Shown: positions 25,050-34,450, numbered from the stretch's first letter. The stretch is 64,000 nucleotides of DNA from Pseudomonadota bacterium (GCA_016705325.1 JADIYJ010000007.1:124001-188000); one strand, 5' to 3'. Notes: generated by a model not told the origin, from the sequence alone. A program made the numbers and translations.

Positions 25050-26846
25050 GTGTACACGTACCGCGCTCCGCTTCGTGACATCCGTTTTGTCGTCCACGAC
25101 GTGCTCGACTTCGAGGAAAATTACCGCGCCTACGGGCGCGAGGACCTCAAGCGCGAGCTGCTTGAGGGTATCCTCGAGGAGGGTGCACGCTTCGCCGAAG
25201 ACGTACTGGCTCCCACCAACCGCGTGGGCGACGTTCACGGCCTCGTTTTCGAAAACGGCGAGGTCAGGACCCCGCCCGGCTTCAAGGAAGCCTACGACCG
25301 CTACTGCAAAGACGGCTGGATCACGATGACGGCCGATCCCGCGTGGGGTGGCCAGGGCCTGCCGGGCGGTTTCTCGCTGGCCTTCGGCGAGATGCTGGTA
25401 TCGGGCAACATGGCGTGGCGCATGTACTCCGGGCTCACAGAAAGCGCGGCGCTCACGATCGCGGCCCACGGCAGCGACGCACTCAAGCGCATCTACCTGC
25501 CGAAGATGATCGCGGGTGACTGGTCGGGCACGATGTGCCTGACTGAGGCGCACAGCGGCAGCGACCTCGGCATCCTGAAGACCCGGGCCGAGCCGCGGGC
25601 GGACGGCTCCTACGCGATCACCGGCACCAAGATTTTCATCAGCGCCGGCGAACACGACCTGACGCAGAACATCGTGCACCTCGTGCTGGCGCGCCTGCCG
25701 GACGCACCTGCGGGCACCCGTGGCATCAGCCTCTTCGTCGTGCCGAAATTCCGGCCCGACGCGAACGGCGATGCCGGTGACCGCAACGGAGTCGTGTGCG
25801 GCTCGATCGAGCACAAGATGGGAATCCACGCGTCGCCGACGTGCGTGATGCACTTCAACGGTTCGACCGGCTGGCTCCTCGGCAAGCCGAATGAGGGCTT
25901 GGCCTGCATGTTCACGATGATGAACCAGGCGCGACTCGGCGTCGGCCTGCAGGGCCATGGCCTCTCGGAACTCGCGTGGCAGGCGTCGATTTCCTACGCC
26001 AACGATCGCCTGCAGGGCCGCGCGATGTCGGGTGCGAAGGAGCCCGGCAAGGCGGCGGACCCGATCATCGTCCACCCCGACGTGCGGCGCATGCTGCTGA
26101 CGCAGAAGGCGTTCGTCGAAGGCGGCCGCGTGCTGTGCTTCCTGACCGGACGCGAGATCGACAGCGCGCACCTCAATCCGGACCCGCAGGCGCGCCAGGC
26201 TTCGAACGACCTGATCGCATTCCTCACGCCGATCGTGAAGGGTTTCCTGACCGAGGCGGCGATGGAAGTGACGAGCCTCGCCGTGCAGATCCACGGCGGC
26301 CACGGCTTCATCCGCCAGACGGGTGTCGAGCAGTTGATGCGCGACGCGCGCATCACGCCGATCTACGAAGGCACCAACGGCGTGCAGGCGCTCGACCTGC
26401 TTGGCCGCAAAGTCTTCGGCACGGGCGGCAGGAGCCAGCAGATGATCAGCGCGCGGATCGTCGATTCGATCAGGAAGTTCGGCGGCCTGCCCGAAATCGC
26501 GCCGCTCGCCGCCGACCTCGGCAGGCGCCTGGAACAGTGGGGTAGACTCACGGCTGAGCTCGGCCTGGCCGCGAAGAACAATCCGGACGAAGTCGGCGCT
26601 GCCGCGACCGACTACCTGCATGTCTCGGGCTACATCTGCCTCGCCTGGTGCTGGCTCGTGGCTGCAGGCGTTGCTGCGAAGAAGCAAGCCCAGGATCCGA
26701 GCGACGACTTCTACACGGCGAAACTCGTGACGGCACGGCACTACTTCTCGCGCATCCTGCCGCGTGTTGACTCGCATGCCGCCGCCGCACGGGCCGGTTC
26801 CTCGGGACTGATGGCGCTCACCGCCGATCAGTTCGCGATCGCATGA
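25050..26846 (+). CDS. Acyl-CoA dehydrogenase (DmdC-like, long form)
   Basis: The 598-residue flavoprotein oxidises an acyl-CoA to the 2-enoyl-CoA. It has the N-terminal extension of the 3-methylthiopropanoyl-CoA dehydrogenase branch (YRAPLRDIRFVVHDVLDFE). The core follows: WSGTMCLTEAHSGSDLG, TGTKIFISAGEHDL, ARLGVGLQGHGL, QIHGGHGFIRQTGVEQLMRDARI and IYEGTNGVQALDLLGRK, whose Glu is the likely base. A C-terminal helical domain ends LTADQFAIA. The true substrate is unknown. The GTG at 25050 follows AGAGGA. Its stop overlaps the proB start by four bases (ATGA). Confidence 0.9.
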   Translation: MYTYRAPLRDIRFVVHDVLDFEENYRAYGREDLKRELLEGILEEGARFAEDVLAPTNRVGDVHGLVFENGEVRTPPGFKEAYDRYCKDGWITMTADPAWGGQGLPGGFSLAFGEMLVSGNMAWRMYSGLTESAALTIAAHGSDALKRIYLPKMIAGDWSGTMCLTEAHSGSDLGILKTRAEPRADGSYAITGTKIFISAGEHDLTQNIVHLVLARLPDAPAGTRGISLFVVPKFRPDANGDAGDRNGVVCGSIEHKMGIHASPTCVMHFNGSTGWLLGKPNEGLACMFTMMNQARLGVGLQGHGLSELAWQASISYANDRLQGRAMSGAKEPGKAADPIIVHPDVRRMLLTQKAFVEGGRVLCFLTGREIDSAHLNPDPQARQASNDLIAFLTPIVKGFLTEAAMEVTSLAVQIHGGHGFIRQTGVEQLMRDARITPIYEGTNGVQALDLLGRKVFGTGGRSQQMISARIVDSIRKFGGLPEIAPLAADLGRRLEQWGRLTAELGLAAKNNPDEVGAAATDYLHVSGYICLAWCWLVAAGVAAKKQAQDPSDDFYTAKLVTARHYFSRILPRVDSHAAAARAGSSGLMALTADQFAIA

Positions 26847-27982
26847 GCGCACCCGCGGCTGCACGCGGCGGGGCCCGCCTCGCCCGTGCAAAGCGGGTCG
26901 TCGTGAAGATCGGTTCGGCGCTGCTCGTCGAGAAATCGACGGGCCGCGTCAATCGTGCGTGGCTGGAGACCCTGGCCGCGGACGTCGCGGCGATGCGGAC
27001 CCGTGGCCAGGAAGTCGTGATCGTCTCCTCCGGCGCCATTGCGCTCGGACGGCGACAGCTCGGGCTCGCGCCCGGCAAGCTCAAGCTCGAGGAAAGCCAG
27101 GCTGCCGCGGCCGTTGGCCAGATCCGTCTCGCGCACGCGTGGAAGGAAGTGCTGGAACAGCATGACTGTGCGGTCGCGCAGATGCTGCTGACCCTTGGCG
27201 ACACCGAGGAGCGCCGTCGCTACCTGAACGCACGCAGCACGCTCAATACACTGCTCAGGCTCGGCGCGGTCCCGGTCATCAACGAGAACGACACCGTGGC
27301 GACCGCCGAGATCCGTTACGGTGACAACGACCGCCTTGCGGCGCGCGTCGCCCAGATGGCGAGCGCCGACTGCCTCGTGCTGCTCTCCGATGTCGATGGT
27401 CTGTACACCGCCGATCCAACGCGTGACCCGCAAGCGAAGTTCATCCCCGAGGTGACCGGCATCACCCCCGAGATCGAAGCGATGGCGGGAGGTTCGGCAT
27501 CCGACGTGGGCTCCGGCGGCATGGCCACCAAGGTGCTCGCCGGCAGGATTGCGGTCACGGCGGGGTGCAACATGTGCATCACCGCGGGTCGCGAGCAGCA
27601 TCCGCTGCAACGCATCGAGGCCGGTGGCCGCTGCACCTGGTTCGTGGCGCAGACCTCGCCGAAGACCGTGCGCAAGCAATGGATTGCGGGCCTGCTGCAA
27701 CCCGCGGGCGTGCTGCACGTCGACGCCGGCGCGGCGAAAGCCTTGCGTGGCGGCAAGAGCCTGTTGCCGGCCGGGGTCACGCAGGTCGAAGGCTGCTTCG
27801 ACCGGGGCGACATGGTCATCGTGCGCGACGCGGACGGCGTGGAGATAGCGCGCGGCCTGAGCGCCTATTCGAGCGAGGACACCCGCCGCGCGAGCGGTCG
27901 CCGCAGCCAGGAGCTCGAGGCGATTCTCGGGTATCGTGGTCGCGACGAACTGATTCACCGCGACGACCTCGTATTGACGTGA
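26843..27982 (+). CDS. proB: Glutamate 5-kinase
   Basis: ProB phosphorylates glutamate in the first step of proline synthesis. The 379-residue protein has the amino-acid-kinase domain (KRVVVKIGSALLVE, IVSSGAIALGRRQLGL, QMLLTLGDTEERRRYLNA, PVINENDTVATAEIRYGDNDRLAARVA, LLSDVDGLYTADP) and a C-terminal PUA domain (AGVLHVDAGAAKALRGGKSLLPAGVTQVEG). The length is standard. It overlaps the acyl-CoA dehydrogenase at its start and proA at its end, both by four bases. Confidence 0.96.
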   Translation: MSAPAAARGGARLARAKRVVVKIGSALLVEKSTGRVNRAWLETLAADVAAMRTRGQEVVIVSSGAIALGRRQLGLAPGKLKLEESQAAAAVGQIRLAHAWKEVLEQHDCAVAQMLLTLGDTEERRRYLNARSTLNTLLRLGAVPVINENDTVATAEIRYGDNDRLAARVAQMASADCLVLLSDVDGLYTADPTRDPQAKFIPEVTGITPEIEAMAGGSASDVGSGGMATKVLAGRIAVTAGCNMCITAGREQHPLQRIEAGGRCTWFVAQTSPKTVRKQWIAGLLQPAGVLHVDAGAAKALRGGKSLLPAGVTQVEGCFDRGDMVIVRDADGVEIARGLSAYSSEDTRRASGRRSQELEAILGYRGRDELIHRDDLVLT

Positions 27983-29250
27983 CGACCGACGAAGCCATTG
28001 CACAGACCATGCAGCAGCTCGGCCGCGACGCGGTCGCGGCGCAGGGCGTGCTGTCGAACTCGAGCGGCGCGCAGCGCAGCCAGGCCCTGCACGCCGTTGC
28101 AGCCGCGCTGCGGCTGCAGCAAGCCGGGATTCTCGCGGCCAACGAACGCGACATGAGTGCGGCGACCGCCGCCGGACTCGGACGGGCCGCGCTGGATCGC
28201 CTGCAACTCGATGCTGCGCGCATCGAAGCGATGGCGCAGGGGGTCGAAGAGATTGCCGCCTTGCCGGACCCGATCGGCGCGACGATCGCCGAGTGGACGC
28301 GGCCCAACGGGCTACGCATCCAGCGGGTGCGGGTGCCGCTCGGCGTCATCGGCATCATCTACGAAAGCCGGCCCAACGTGACCTGCGACGCCGGCGCGCT
28401 GTGCCTCAAGTCGGCGAATGCGGCGATCCTGCGCGGCGGCAGCGAGAGCCACCACTCCAGCGTCGCGATCCACGACTGCCTCGTCGCCGGGTTGCTTGCT
28501 GCGGGCCTGCCGGCAGCCTGCATCCAGTTGGTGCCCACGACAGATCGCGCTGCCGTCGGCGAGATGCTCGCGCGGATGACGGAGTTCATCGACGTGATCG
28601 TGCCGCGCGGCGGCAGGAGCCTGGTCGCGCGCGTGCAGCAGGAGGCGAGGGTGCCGGTGATCGGTCACCTCGAGGGCATCTGCCACGTGTTCGTCGATCG
28701 CGCCGCGAACCTGGCGATGGCACGCGCGATCGTCCTCAACGCCAAGCTGCGACGCACCGGCGTCTGTGGCGCGGCCGAGACGCTGCTGGTGGACGCGGCG
28801 GCCGAGCGGACGCTCCTCGGGCCGCTGGTGCGGGAATTGCTGGATGCCGGCTGTGAAGTCCGCGGCGACGCGGCGGCGTTGGCCGCCGACCCGCGGGTGA
28901 AGCCGGCGACCGAAGCGGACTGGCACACCGAGTACCTCGACGCGATCATTGCGGTGAAGCTCGTCGACGGCGTCGATGGCGCGATCGAGCACATCGCGCG
29001 CTACGGCTCGCAGCACACGGAATCGATCGTCACCGACGATGCAGCCACGGCCGAGCAGTTCCTCACCCGCGTCGACAGCGCGATCGTCCTGCACAACGCC
29101 TCAACACAGTTCGCCGACGGCGGCGAGTTCGGAATGGGTGCGGAGATCGGTATTTCCACCGACCGTTTCCACGCGCGCGGCCCGGTCGGCGTCGAGCAGC
29201 TGACCAGCTACAAGTACGTCGTGCGGGGCAGCGGCCAGGTCCGGCCCTGA
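27979..29250 (+). CDS. proA: Glutamate-5-semialdehyde dehydrogenase
   Basis: ProA reduces gamma-glutamyl phosphate to the semialdehyde that cyclises on the way to proline. The 423-residue protein begins at a GTG overlapping the proB stop (GTGA) and shows VPLGVIGIIYESRPNVT, LKSANAAILRGGSES, VIVPRGGRSLVARVQQ, PVIGHLEGICHVFVD with the family's HLEGICH, AKLRRTGVCGAAETLLVD with the catalytic Cys, and HTEYLDAIIAVK. The ending STDRFHARGPVGVEQLTSYKY is typical. proB and proA form a coupled pair. Confidence 0.96.
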   Translation: MTTDEAIAQTMQQLGRDAVAAQGVLSNSSGAQRSQALHAVAAALRLQQAGILAANERDMSAATAAGLGRAALDRLQLDAARIEAMAQGVEEIAALPDPIGATIAEWTRPNGLRIQRVRVPLGVIGIIYESRPNVTCDAGALCLKSANAAILRGGSESHHSSVAIHDCLVAGLLAAGLPAACIQLVPTTDRAAVGEMLARMTEFIDVIVPRGGRSLVARVQQEARVPVIGHLEGICHVFVDRAANLAMARAIVLNAKLRRTGVCGAAETLLVDAAAERTLLGPLVRELLDAGCEVRGDAAALAADPRVKPATEADWHTEYLDAIIAVKLVDGVDGAIEHIARYGSQHTESIVTDDAATAEQFLTRVDSAIVLHNASTQFADGGEFGMGAEIGISTDRFHARGPVGVEQLTSYKYVVRGSGQVRP

Positions 29251-29254
29251 GGGT

Positions 29255-30829
29255 TCAGGCGTCGACGGCGGCAAGTCCGCCCGCCAGCGAATAGACAGAG
29301 GTGAATCCCAGCGCGCGCAGGCGCCCTGCCAGCGCGAGACTGCGCACGCCATGCGCGCACGCGATCAGGTAACGGCCCTCGCGCGGCAGCGCGGTCGATC
29401 CCTGCAGGAACGCGCTGAGCGGCAGGTGCCACTCGATCCGCCCAGCCGGGTCGTCCATGGCGCGTTCCCACGGCTCACGGATGTCGATCAGCGTCAGCCC
29501 CGACGCGCGCGCGGCGGCCAGGGTCGGGAATTCGAGCTCAAGGGCGGCCGGGTCGATCGCGTCCGTCTGCAACTCACGCGGTGAGTGATCACAGGCCGGA
29601 TTGCGCGCCGCCTTCAACGTACGCCAGTGCATGCCGAGCAGGTCGAACACGTGCAGGGCTGGGGCGCTCTCCACCGGCAGCTCCAGCAGGAGTTTCAGCG
29701 CCTGCATCGCCTGCAGCGCACCGAGCGTCGCCGGCACCGGACCGAGCACGCCGGCCTGGGCGCAGTTGCCGACCAGTCCGTCGCGCGGCGCCTCGGGCCA
29801 GAGACAGCGCAGGCAGGGCCAGTCCGCTCGCGGCAGGTAGACCTGCAACTGGCCCTCGTACTGGTACACGCTGGCAAAGACCGCGGGCTTGCCAAGTATC
29901 ACCGCGGCGTCGTTGACCGTGAACTTGGTCGCGAAGTTGTCGCTGCAGTCGACGACGAGGTCGTACCGCGCGAGCCAGTCGACGAGGTTGCCGGCACCGG
30001 CGCGTTCGGCATGCACCGCGAACGTCGCCTCCGGGTTGAGTGCGCGCAGCCGCGCGGCGGCCACGGTTGCTTTCGCCTTGCCGATGTCCGCAACGCCATA
30101 GAGCGGCTGGCGGTGCAGGTTGCTCGCGTCCACGCTGTCAGCGTCGACGATGCCGATGCGGCCCACGCCGGCAGCGGCAAGGTACTGCAGCACTGGCACG
30201 CCGAGGCCGCCGGCGCCGATGACGAGCACCGAGCCTGCGCGCAGACGCCGCTGGCCCGCGGCACCGACCTCGGGCAGCGCGATCTGCCGTGAGTAGTCCG
30301 GTGCTGCGTGCGACTGCGCATGGGCGTGCGCGTGATCCTGTCCGTGCAAGCGGGCAGGCGCCGGCGTGGCGGCGTGATCGGCGTGGCTTTCGTGGTCCCC
30401 CGGTTGCGCGCAGCGCTCGCAGTTTACCCAGCCCGAGTCACCGTCGACGTAGTGCTCCTTCTTCCAGATCGGAACGCGGTGCTTCACCTCGTCGATGATG
30501 TAGCGGCAGGCCGCAAAAGCCTCCGCGCGATGGCGCGAGCTCACGCCGACCCACACCGCCATCTCGCCAAGCTCGAGGTCGCCGATCCGGTGGATGCAGG
30601 CAGCGTGCTGCACGCCGTATTTCGCGACCGCCTCGGCGACGATGCGTTCACCCTCGCGCTCGGCCAGCGCGGCATACGCCTCGTACTCGAGCCGCTGCAC
30701 CGCACGGCCCTCGTTGTGGTCGCGCACCCAGCCTTCGAACGTCGCATAGCCGCCGCACGCCGGATCGGCGAGCGCCTCGCGACCGCGAGCCGTGTCGATC
30801 GGCAACGTGCTGAAGGCGAACGGCTGCAT
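29255..30829 (-). CDS. MoaE-MoeB-rhodanese triple fusion
   Basis: One 524-residue chain holds three molybdopterin-linked functions. Residues 1-140 are MoaE, the large subunit of molybdopterin synthase (FEGWVRDHNEGRAVQRLEYEAY, VGVSSRHRAEAFAACRYIIDEVK, PIWKKEHY). A His-rich linker follows (HGQDHAHAHAQSHAA). Residues about 175-410 are a MoeB/ThiF-type adenylyltransferase that activates MoaD (YSRQIALPEVG, VLVIGAGGLGVPVLQYLAAAGVG, DLVVDCSDNFATKF, GNCAQAGVLGP). Residues about 425-524 are a rhodanese with CAHGVRS holding the likely catalytic Cys. The last MoeB zinc motif reads CDHS instead of CxxC. The ATG at 30829 overlaps the moaD stop by one base, so its substrate protein is made right next to it. 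Confidence 0.93.
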   Translation of the reverse strand: MQPFAFSTLPIDTARGREALADPACGGYATFEGWVRDHNEGRAVQRLEYEAYAALAEREGERIVAEAVAKYGVQHAACIHRIGDLELGEMAVWVGVSSRHRAEAFAACRYIIDEVKHRVPIWKKEHYVDGDSGWVNCERCAQPGDHESHADHAATPAPARLHGQDHAHAHAQSHAAPDYSRQIALPEVGAAGQRRLRAGSVLVIGAGGLGVPVLQYLAAAGVGRIGIVDADSVDASNLHRQPLYGVADIGKAKATVAAARLRALNPEATFAVHAERAGAGNLVDWLARYDLVVDCSDNFATKFTVNDAAVILGKPAVFASVYQYEGQLQVYLPRADWPCLRCLWPEAPRDGLVGNCAQAGVLGPVPATLGALQAMQALKLLLELPVESAPALHVFDLLGMHWRTLKAARNPACDHSPRELQTDAIDPAALELEFPTLAAARASGLTLIDIREPWERAMDDPAGRIEWHLPLSAFLQGSTALPREGRYLIACAHGVRSLALAGRLRALGFTSVYSLAGGLAAVDA

Positions 30830-31071
30830 CAACCGCCCGCGACGGGAGGAATGAAGACGACACGGTCGCTGGATTCGAGCGGCGACGCCCAGTCCCGGAA
30901 CTCCTCGTTCACCGCGACACGCAGCATCGAGAGCGGCAGGGTGAAGCCGTGCCGGGTCCGCACTTCCTCGTACAGTTCGGCGGGGGTCGCGGCGTCCGTT
31001 TCCAGACGCTCCTCGCTGCAGCCGGACTGTTCACGCAGCACAGCAAAATACTGCAGGGTGATCTTTTTCAT
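30829..31071 (-). CDS. moaD: Molybdopterin synthase small subunit MoaD
   Basis: The 80-residue ubiquitin-like sulfur carrier ends in the Gly-Gly needed for thiocarboxylation (VVFIPPVAGG). The start KKITLQYFAVLREQSGCSEE and LRVAVNEEF are family sequence. It is activated by a MoeB-type domain and donates sulfur to precursor Z with MoaE; both partners are in the next gene. It overlaps mobA by four bases and the fusion gene by one. Confidence 0.94.
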   Translation of the reverse strand: MKKITLQYFAVLREQSGCSEERLETDAATPAELYEEVRTRHGFTLPLSMLRVAVNEEFRDWASPLESSDRVVFIPPVAGG

Positions 31072-31673
31072 GGATTCGGTGGTCCGCCCAGTTGACCCCG
31101 CGCGCGATGCAGGTCTGCGGGGGTGTTCACGTTGTCGAGCGCGGCGGGGTCGGGCTGCTGGAGCAGTGCGACCCCGGTGCCGATGATGAACTTGCGCGGG
31201 CAGTTGCGACCCGAGGCGAGGGCTGACAGCACGCCGGCACGCGAACCAGGTTCATAGATCGCACAGAGCGGCTCCGGCAAGCCGTCGTGACTGCTCGCAT
31301 AGGCGACGACGGGCCGTCCGTCGCGACGACCGGTCAGGTGGCTGATCACGGCATCGTCGACGAACGGCAGATCGCACGCCAGGACGAGCCAGGCACTATC
31401 CGGGTGCGCCGCTTGCGCCGCGGCGATGCCGGCAATCGGGCCGGTGCCGTCGTGCACGTCGACGATTACCGGCCGACCTTGCCGCACGGGGTCGTCCTGC
31501 TGGCCGGCGCGAATCGAGACGAACACACGCTGGCAGTGTCGGGCGAGCGTGTCATACGCCCAGTCGAGCTGCGGGCGGCCGTGCAGGGCGAGCGCGGCCT
31601 TGTCCTGCCCCATGCGCCGGCTGGCGCCCCCCGCCAGCACCAGGCCGTACAGGGGTGCGAGCGGTTGGGTCAT
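31068..31673 (-). CDS. mobA: Molybdenum cofactor guanylyltransferase
   Basis: MobA joins GMP to molybdopterin to give the bis-MGD cofactor used by nitrate reductase-type enzymes. The 201-residue protein has the nucleotide-binding LAGGASRRMGQDKA, the family feature DVHDGTGPIAGIAAA, LACDLPFVDDAVI and EPLCAIYEPGS, and the ending FIIGTGVALLQQPDPAALDNVNTPADL. The start overlaps the moaC stop (ATGA). Confidence 0.93.
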   Translation of the reverse strand: MTQPLAPLYGLVLAGGASRRMGQDKAALALHGRPQLDWAYDTLARHCQRVFVSIRAGQQDDPVRQGRPVIVDVHDGTGPIAGIAAAQAAHPDSAWLVLACDLPFVDDAVISHLTGRRDGRPVVAYASSHDGLPEPLCAIYEPGSRAGVLSALASGRNCPRKFIIGTGVALLQQPDPAALDNVNTPADLHRARGQLGGPPNP

Positions 31674-32152
31674 CTGGCAACGCCTGCGCGCACGTCACGC
31701 TTACCACCGTGCTTTTCCATCAATCGCGTGTCGGCGATGACGATTTCGTGCGAAAGCGCCTTGCACATGTCGTAGATCGTGAGCGCCGCGATCGAGGCGC
31801 CGGTCAGGGCCTCCATTTCGACGCCCGTCCTGTGGTGCAGCGAGACCGTGCAGCGCACGACGGCGTCGTCGTCGTGCATGTCGATGACGACGTCGCAGCG
31901 CTCGAGGGCGAGCGGGTGACAGAAGGGAATCAGCTCGTGCGTGCGCTTGGCAGCCATCACGCCGGCCACGATCGCCGTGTGGAACACCGGGCCTTTCCTG
32001 GTGGCGAAACCGGCGTCGCGCAGCGTGCGCGCGACAGCCGCGGGGAAGCGAACCCGTGATTCGGCCACGGCGGTCCGCAACGTGACTGCCTTGGCGCTCA
32101 CGTCCACCATGGTGGGGCGGCCTTGCGCATCGACGTGGGTGAGTTCGGTCAT
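31670..32152 (-). CDS. moaC: Cyclic pyranopterin monophosphate synthase
   Basis: MoaC completes the first step of molybdopterin synthesis after MoaA. The 160-residue protein shows MVDVSAKAVTLRTAVAESRV, KGPVFHTAIVAGVMAAKRTHELIPFCHPL, VEMEALTGASIAALTIYDMCKAL and LMEKHGGKRD, all family signatures with the catalytic HPL and Lys-His-Gly-Gly. The ATG at 32152 is the family start. It begins four bases after the moaA stop and overlaps mobA. Confidence 0.96.
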   Translation of the reverse strand: MTELTHVDAQGRPTMVDVSAKAVTLRTAVAESRVRFPAAVARTLRDAGFATRKGPVFHTAIVAGVMAAKRTHELIPFCHPLALERCDVVIDMHDDDAVVRCTVSLHHRTGVEMEALTGASIAALTIYDMCKALSHEIVIADTRLMEKHGGKRDVRAGVAR

Positions 32153-32156
32153 CGTG

Positions 32157-33221
32157 TCATCCGCCGATGTAGTGCATTTCGACCTTGCGCAGCGGAGCCT
32201 CGCTGCCGCGCAGGGCGCTGCGCAATTCGCTGTAGCGGTCCGCCCGCTGTGTCCATGCGCCGCGCAGCAGCTCCAGCAGTTCTGCATCCGACGCGCCGGC
32301 GCGCAATGGTGCCCGTAGATCGAGGCCGCGCGTGGCGAACAGGCAGGTGTACAGGACGCCTTCCGAAGACAGCCGCGCGCGATTGCAGTCGCCGCAGAAC
32401 GGTTCGCTCACCGACGACACGAAGCCGATCTCACCGGCGCCGTCGTCGTAGGTGTAACGTGATGCCACCTCGCCCCGGTAGCGGCCGGGTGCGGCCGTCA
32501 CCGGCCAGCGCGCCGCGATCTGCCGCAGGATGTCGGCCGACGGCACGACCTGCGCGGGCTCCCAGGCGTTGCGGTTGCCGACGTCCATGTATTCGATCAG
32601 CCGCACGGTGACCTCCGTACCGCGGAAATGCTCGAGCAGGTTGAGAACCGTGTGATCATTGAGCCCGCGCTGTACCACCGTGTTGACTTTGACCGGCCGC
32701 AAGCCCGCCGCGAGCGCAGCCTCGATTCCCTCGAGCACCTGCGGCAGCCCGCCGAACCCGCCGCTCATCTTCCTGAACACCGCTTCGTCGAGCGAGTCGA
32801 GGCTCACCGTCACCCGATGCAGGCCGTTGCCCTTCAATTCAGCCGCGTGCTGCGCGAGCAGGACACCATTGGTCGTGAGCGCGAGGTCCTCGATGCCGTC
32901 AATGCCCGACAGTTCGGCGACGAGATCAGGCAGGCCGTTGCGCAGCAGGGGTTCGCCGCCGGTCAGGCGCACCTTGCGCACGCCGAGGCGAGCCGCGACC
33001 CGCGCGAGCCGCGCGATCTCCTCGAACGACAGCCGTTCCTGCGCACGGAGGAAGCGGTATTTTTCGTCGAACGTCGACTGCGGCATGCAGTACGGGCAAC
33101 GGAAATTGCAGCGGTCCATGACCGAGATGCGCAGGTCGTGCACCGGCCGGCCGAGTCTGTCGACCACCGGGTTCAGCGGACCCAGGGCGACGACACCGGT
33201 CGTGCTGCGAGGTTCAGGCAT
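32157..33221 (-). CDS. moaA: GTP 3',8-cyclase
   Basis: MoaA is the radical SAM enzyme that starts molybdopterin synthesis from GTP. The 354-residue protein has the N-terminal CNFRCPYC cluster, KVRLTGGEPLLR for SAM binding, ALTTNGVLLAQ, VTVSLDSLDEAVFRKMSG and VRLIEYMDVG. The second cluster, CGDCNRARLSSEGVLYTC, binds substrate. The C-terminus MHYIGG carries the essential Gly-Gly. It lies between moeA (gap 6 bases) and moaC (gap 4). Confidence 0.96.
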   Translation of the reverse strand: MPEPRSTTGVVALGPLNPVVDRLGRPVHDLRISVMDRCNFRCPYCMPQSTFDEKYRFLRAQERLSFEEIARLARVAARLGVRKVRLTGGEPLLRNGLPDLVAELSGIDGIEDLALTTNGVLLAQHAAELKGNGLHRVTVSLDSLDEAVFRKMSGGFGGLPQVLEGIEAALAAGLRPVKVNTVVQRGLNDHTVLNLLEHFRGTEVTVRLIEYMDVGNRNAWEPAQVVPSADILRQIAARWPVTAAPGRYRGEVASRYTYDDGAGEIGFVSSVSEPFCGDCNRARLSSEGVLYTCLFATRGLDLRAPLRAGASDAELLELLRGAWTQRADRYSELRSALRGSEAPLRKVEMHYIGG

Positions 33222-33227
33222 GTGCGT

Positions 33228-34448
33228 TCACCAGCGGTACAGCGGCGCGAGGAAACCTGCCGCAAATTCGCGGGGGCCCGGCGGCAGTTCCACGAATCCA
33301 TCCGTACCCAGCAAGGAAATGAAATCTCCCGAACCACGCGTGGGCCGCGGCATGGCGACCATGCCCAGGCTCGAACTGTATTCCACACCGACCGGCAGGA
33401 AACAGGCGAGTGCAGGCTTGACCTTGAATGCCGACCCCAGCGGGATGTGTTCCGTACCGCGCGCCGGCGCGCCGGCCATCGCTGCCAGCGCGGGCACGAC
33501 GTAGCGCAACAGGCAAACCAGGGCAGACACCGGATTGCCGGGCAGTCCGAACACGGTCTGGCCCGTCGATCCGATACCGAACCAGATCGGCTTGCCCGGA
33601 CGCTGCGCAACCTTGTGCAACACTTCCCGGACGCCGAGTTGTCGCAGGACGTGCGGCACGTGATCGAAGCGTCCCATCGAAACGCCTCCCGTCAGGACGA
33701 TCACGTCGTGCGTGGCGAGGTGCGCCGTGAGTCGCTCGGCGAGCACGGCGTGGTCGTCTGGCAAGTGATCTTCGGCGACGCGCAGATGGCCGCGCAGGTT
33801 CAAGGCACCGCGCAAGGCATGGCTGTTCGACCGGCGGACCTGCCAGGCCGCAATCGGCTGGCCGGCAGCGATGAGTTCGTCGCCCGTGGTCGCAATCAGG
33901 ATGCGGGGCTCGATGCGCACGTCGGCCCGGGGCAGGCCGGCGGAGGCGAGCACGGCAAGCTCCGGCGCGCCGAGGCGCGTGCCGCGTGCGAGCAGCAGAT
34001 CGCCTTCGCGCGCATCCAGTCCGCGCGCATGCACGTTGAGAAAAGGTTCGACTGGCGTGTCATCGTCGATGACGGCAAATCCGTGCTCGATGCGCAGTCG
34101 CTCGACTGGCACGACGCAGTCGCAACCCTGTGGCAGCACGGCGCCGGTCATCGCTTCGAGGCAATCGGCGGAATCGACCAGGCGCAGTGGCGGGTAGCCG
34201 GCGGCCTGGGTGCCGGCGATGCGAAATCGGCGCCGGCCCTGGCGCCATGCCTGCGAGGCGAAGGCGATGCCGTCCATCGTGACCCGATCGAACGGTGGCT
34301 GGTCACGTTCCGAGCGCACGGACTGGGCCAGGAACGCGCCCGCCAGGGATTCCAGCGGACGCGATTCGACCGGGAGCAGGAGCACGTTGTCGCGCACGAG
34401 CGCCTCCGCGTCGGCCGGGGTCGGCAGGGCCGACGCACCCGACGTCAT
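33228..34448 (-). CDS. moeA: Molybdopterin molybdenumtransferase
   Basis: MoeA inserts molybdate into adenylylated molybdopterin. The 406-residue protein has PPFDRVTMDGIAF, EAMTGAVLPQGCDCVVPVE, ATTGDEL, VRRSNSHAL, VIVLTGGVSMGRFDHVP, KVAQRPGKPIWFG and FGLPGNPVSALVCL, the complete MoeA set. It is the first gene of the Moco operon (moeA-moaA-moaC-mobA-moaD-fusion) on the minus strand. A small hairpin upstream separates it from the secreted protein gene. Confidence 0.95.
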   Translation of the reverse strand: MTSGASALPTPADAEALVRDNVLLLPVESRPLESLAGAFLAQSVRSERDQPPFDRVTMDGIAFASQAWRQGRRRFRIAGTQAAGYPPLRLVDSADCLEAMTGAVLPQGCDCVVPVERLRIEHGFAVIDDDTPVEPFLNVHARGLDAREGDLLLARGTRLGAPELAVLASAGLPRADVRIEPRILIATTGDELIAAGQPIAAWQVRRSNSHALRGALNLRGHLRVAEDHLPDDHAVLAERLTAHLATHDVIVLTGGVSMGRFDHVPHVLRQLGVREVLHKVAQRPGKPIWFGIGSTGQTVFGLPGNPVSALVCLLRYVVPALAAMAGAPARGTEHIPLGSAFKVKPALACFLPVGVEYSSSLGMVAMPRPTRGSGDFISLLGTDGFVELPPGPREFAAGFLAPLYRW

Positions 34449-34450
34449 GC

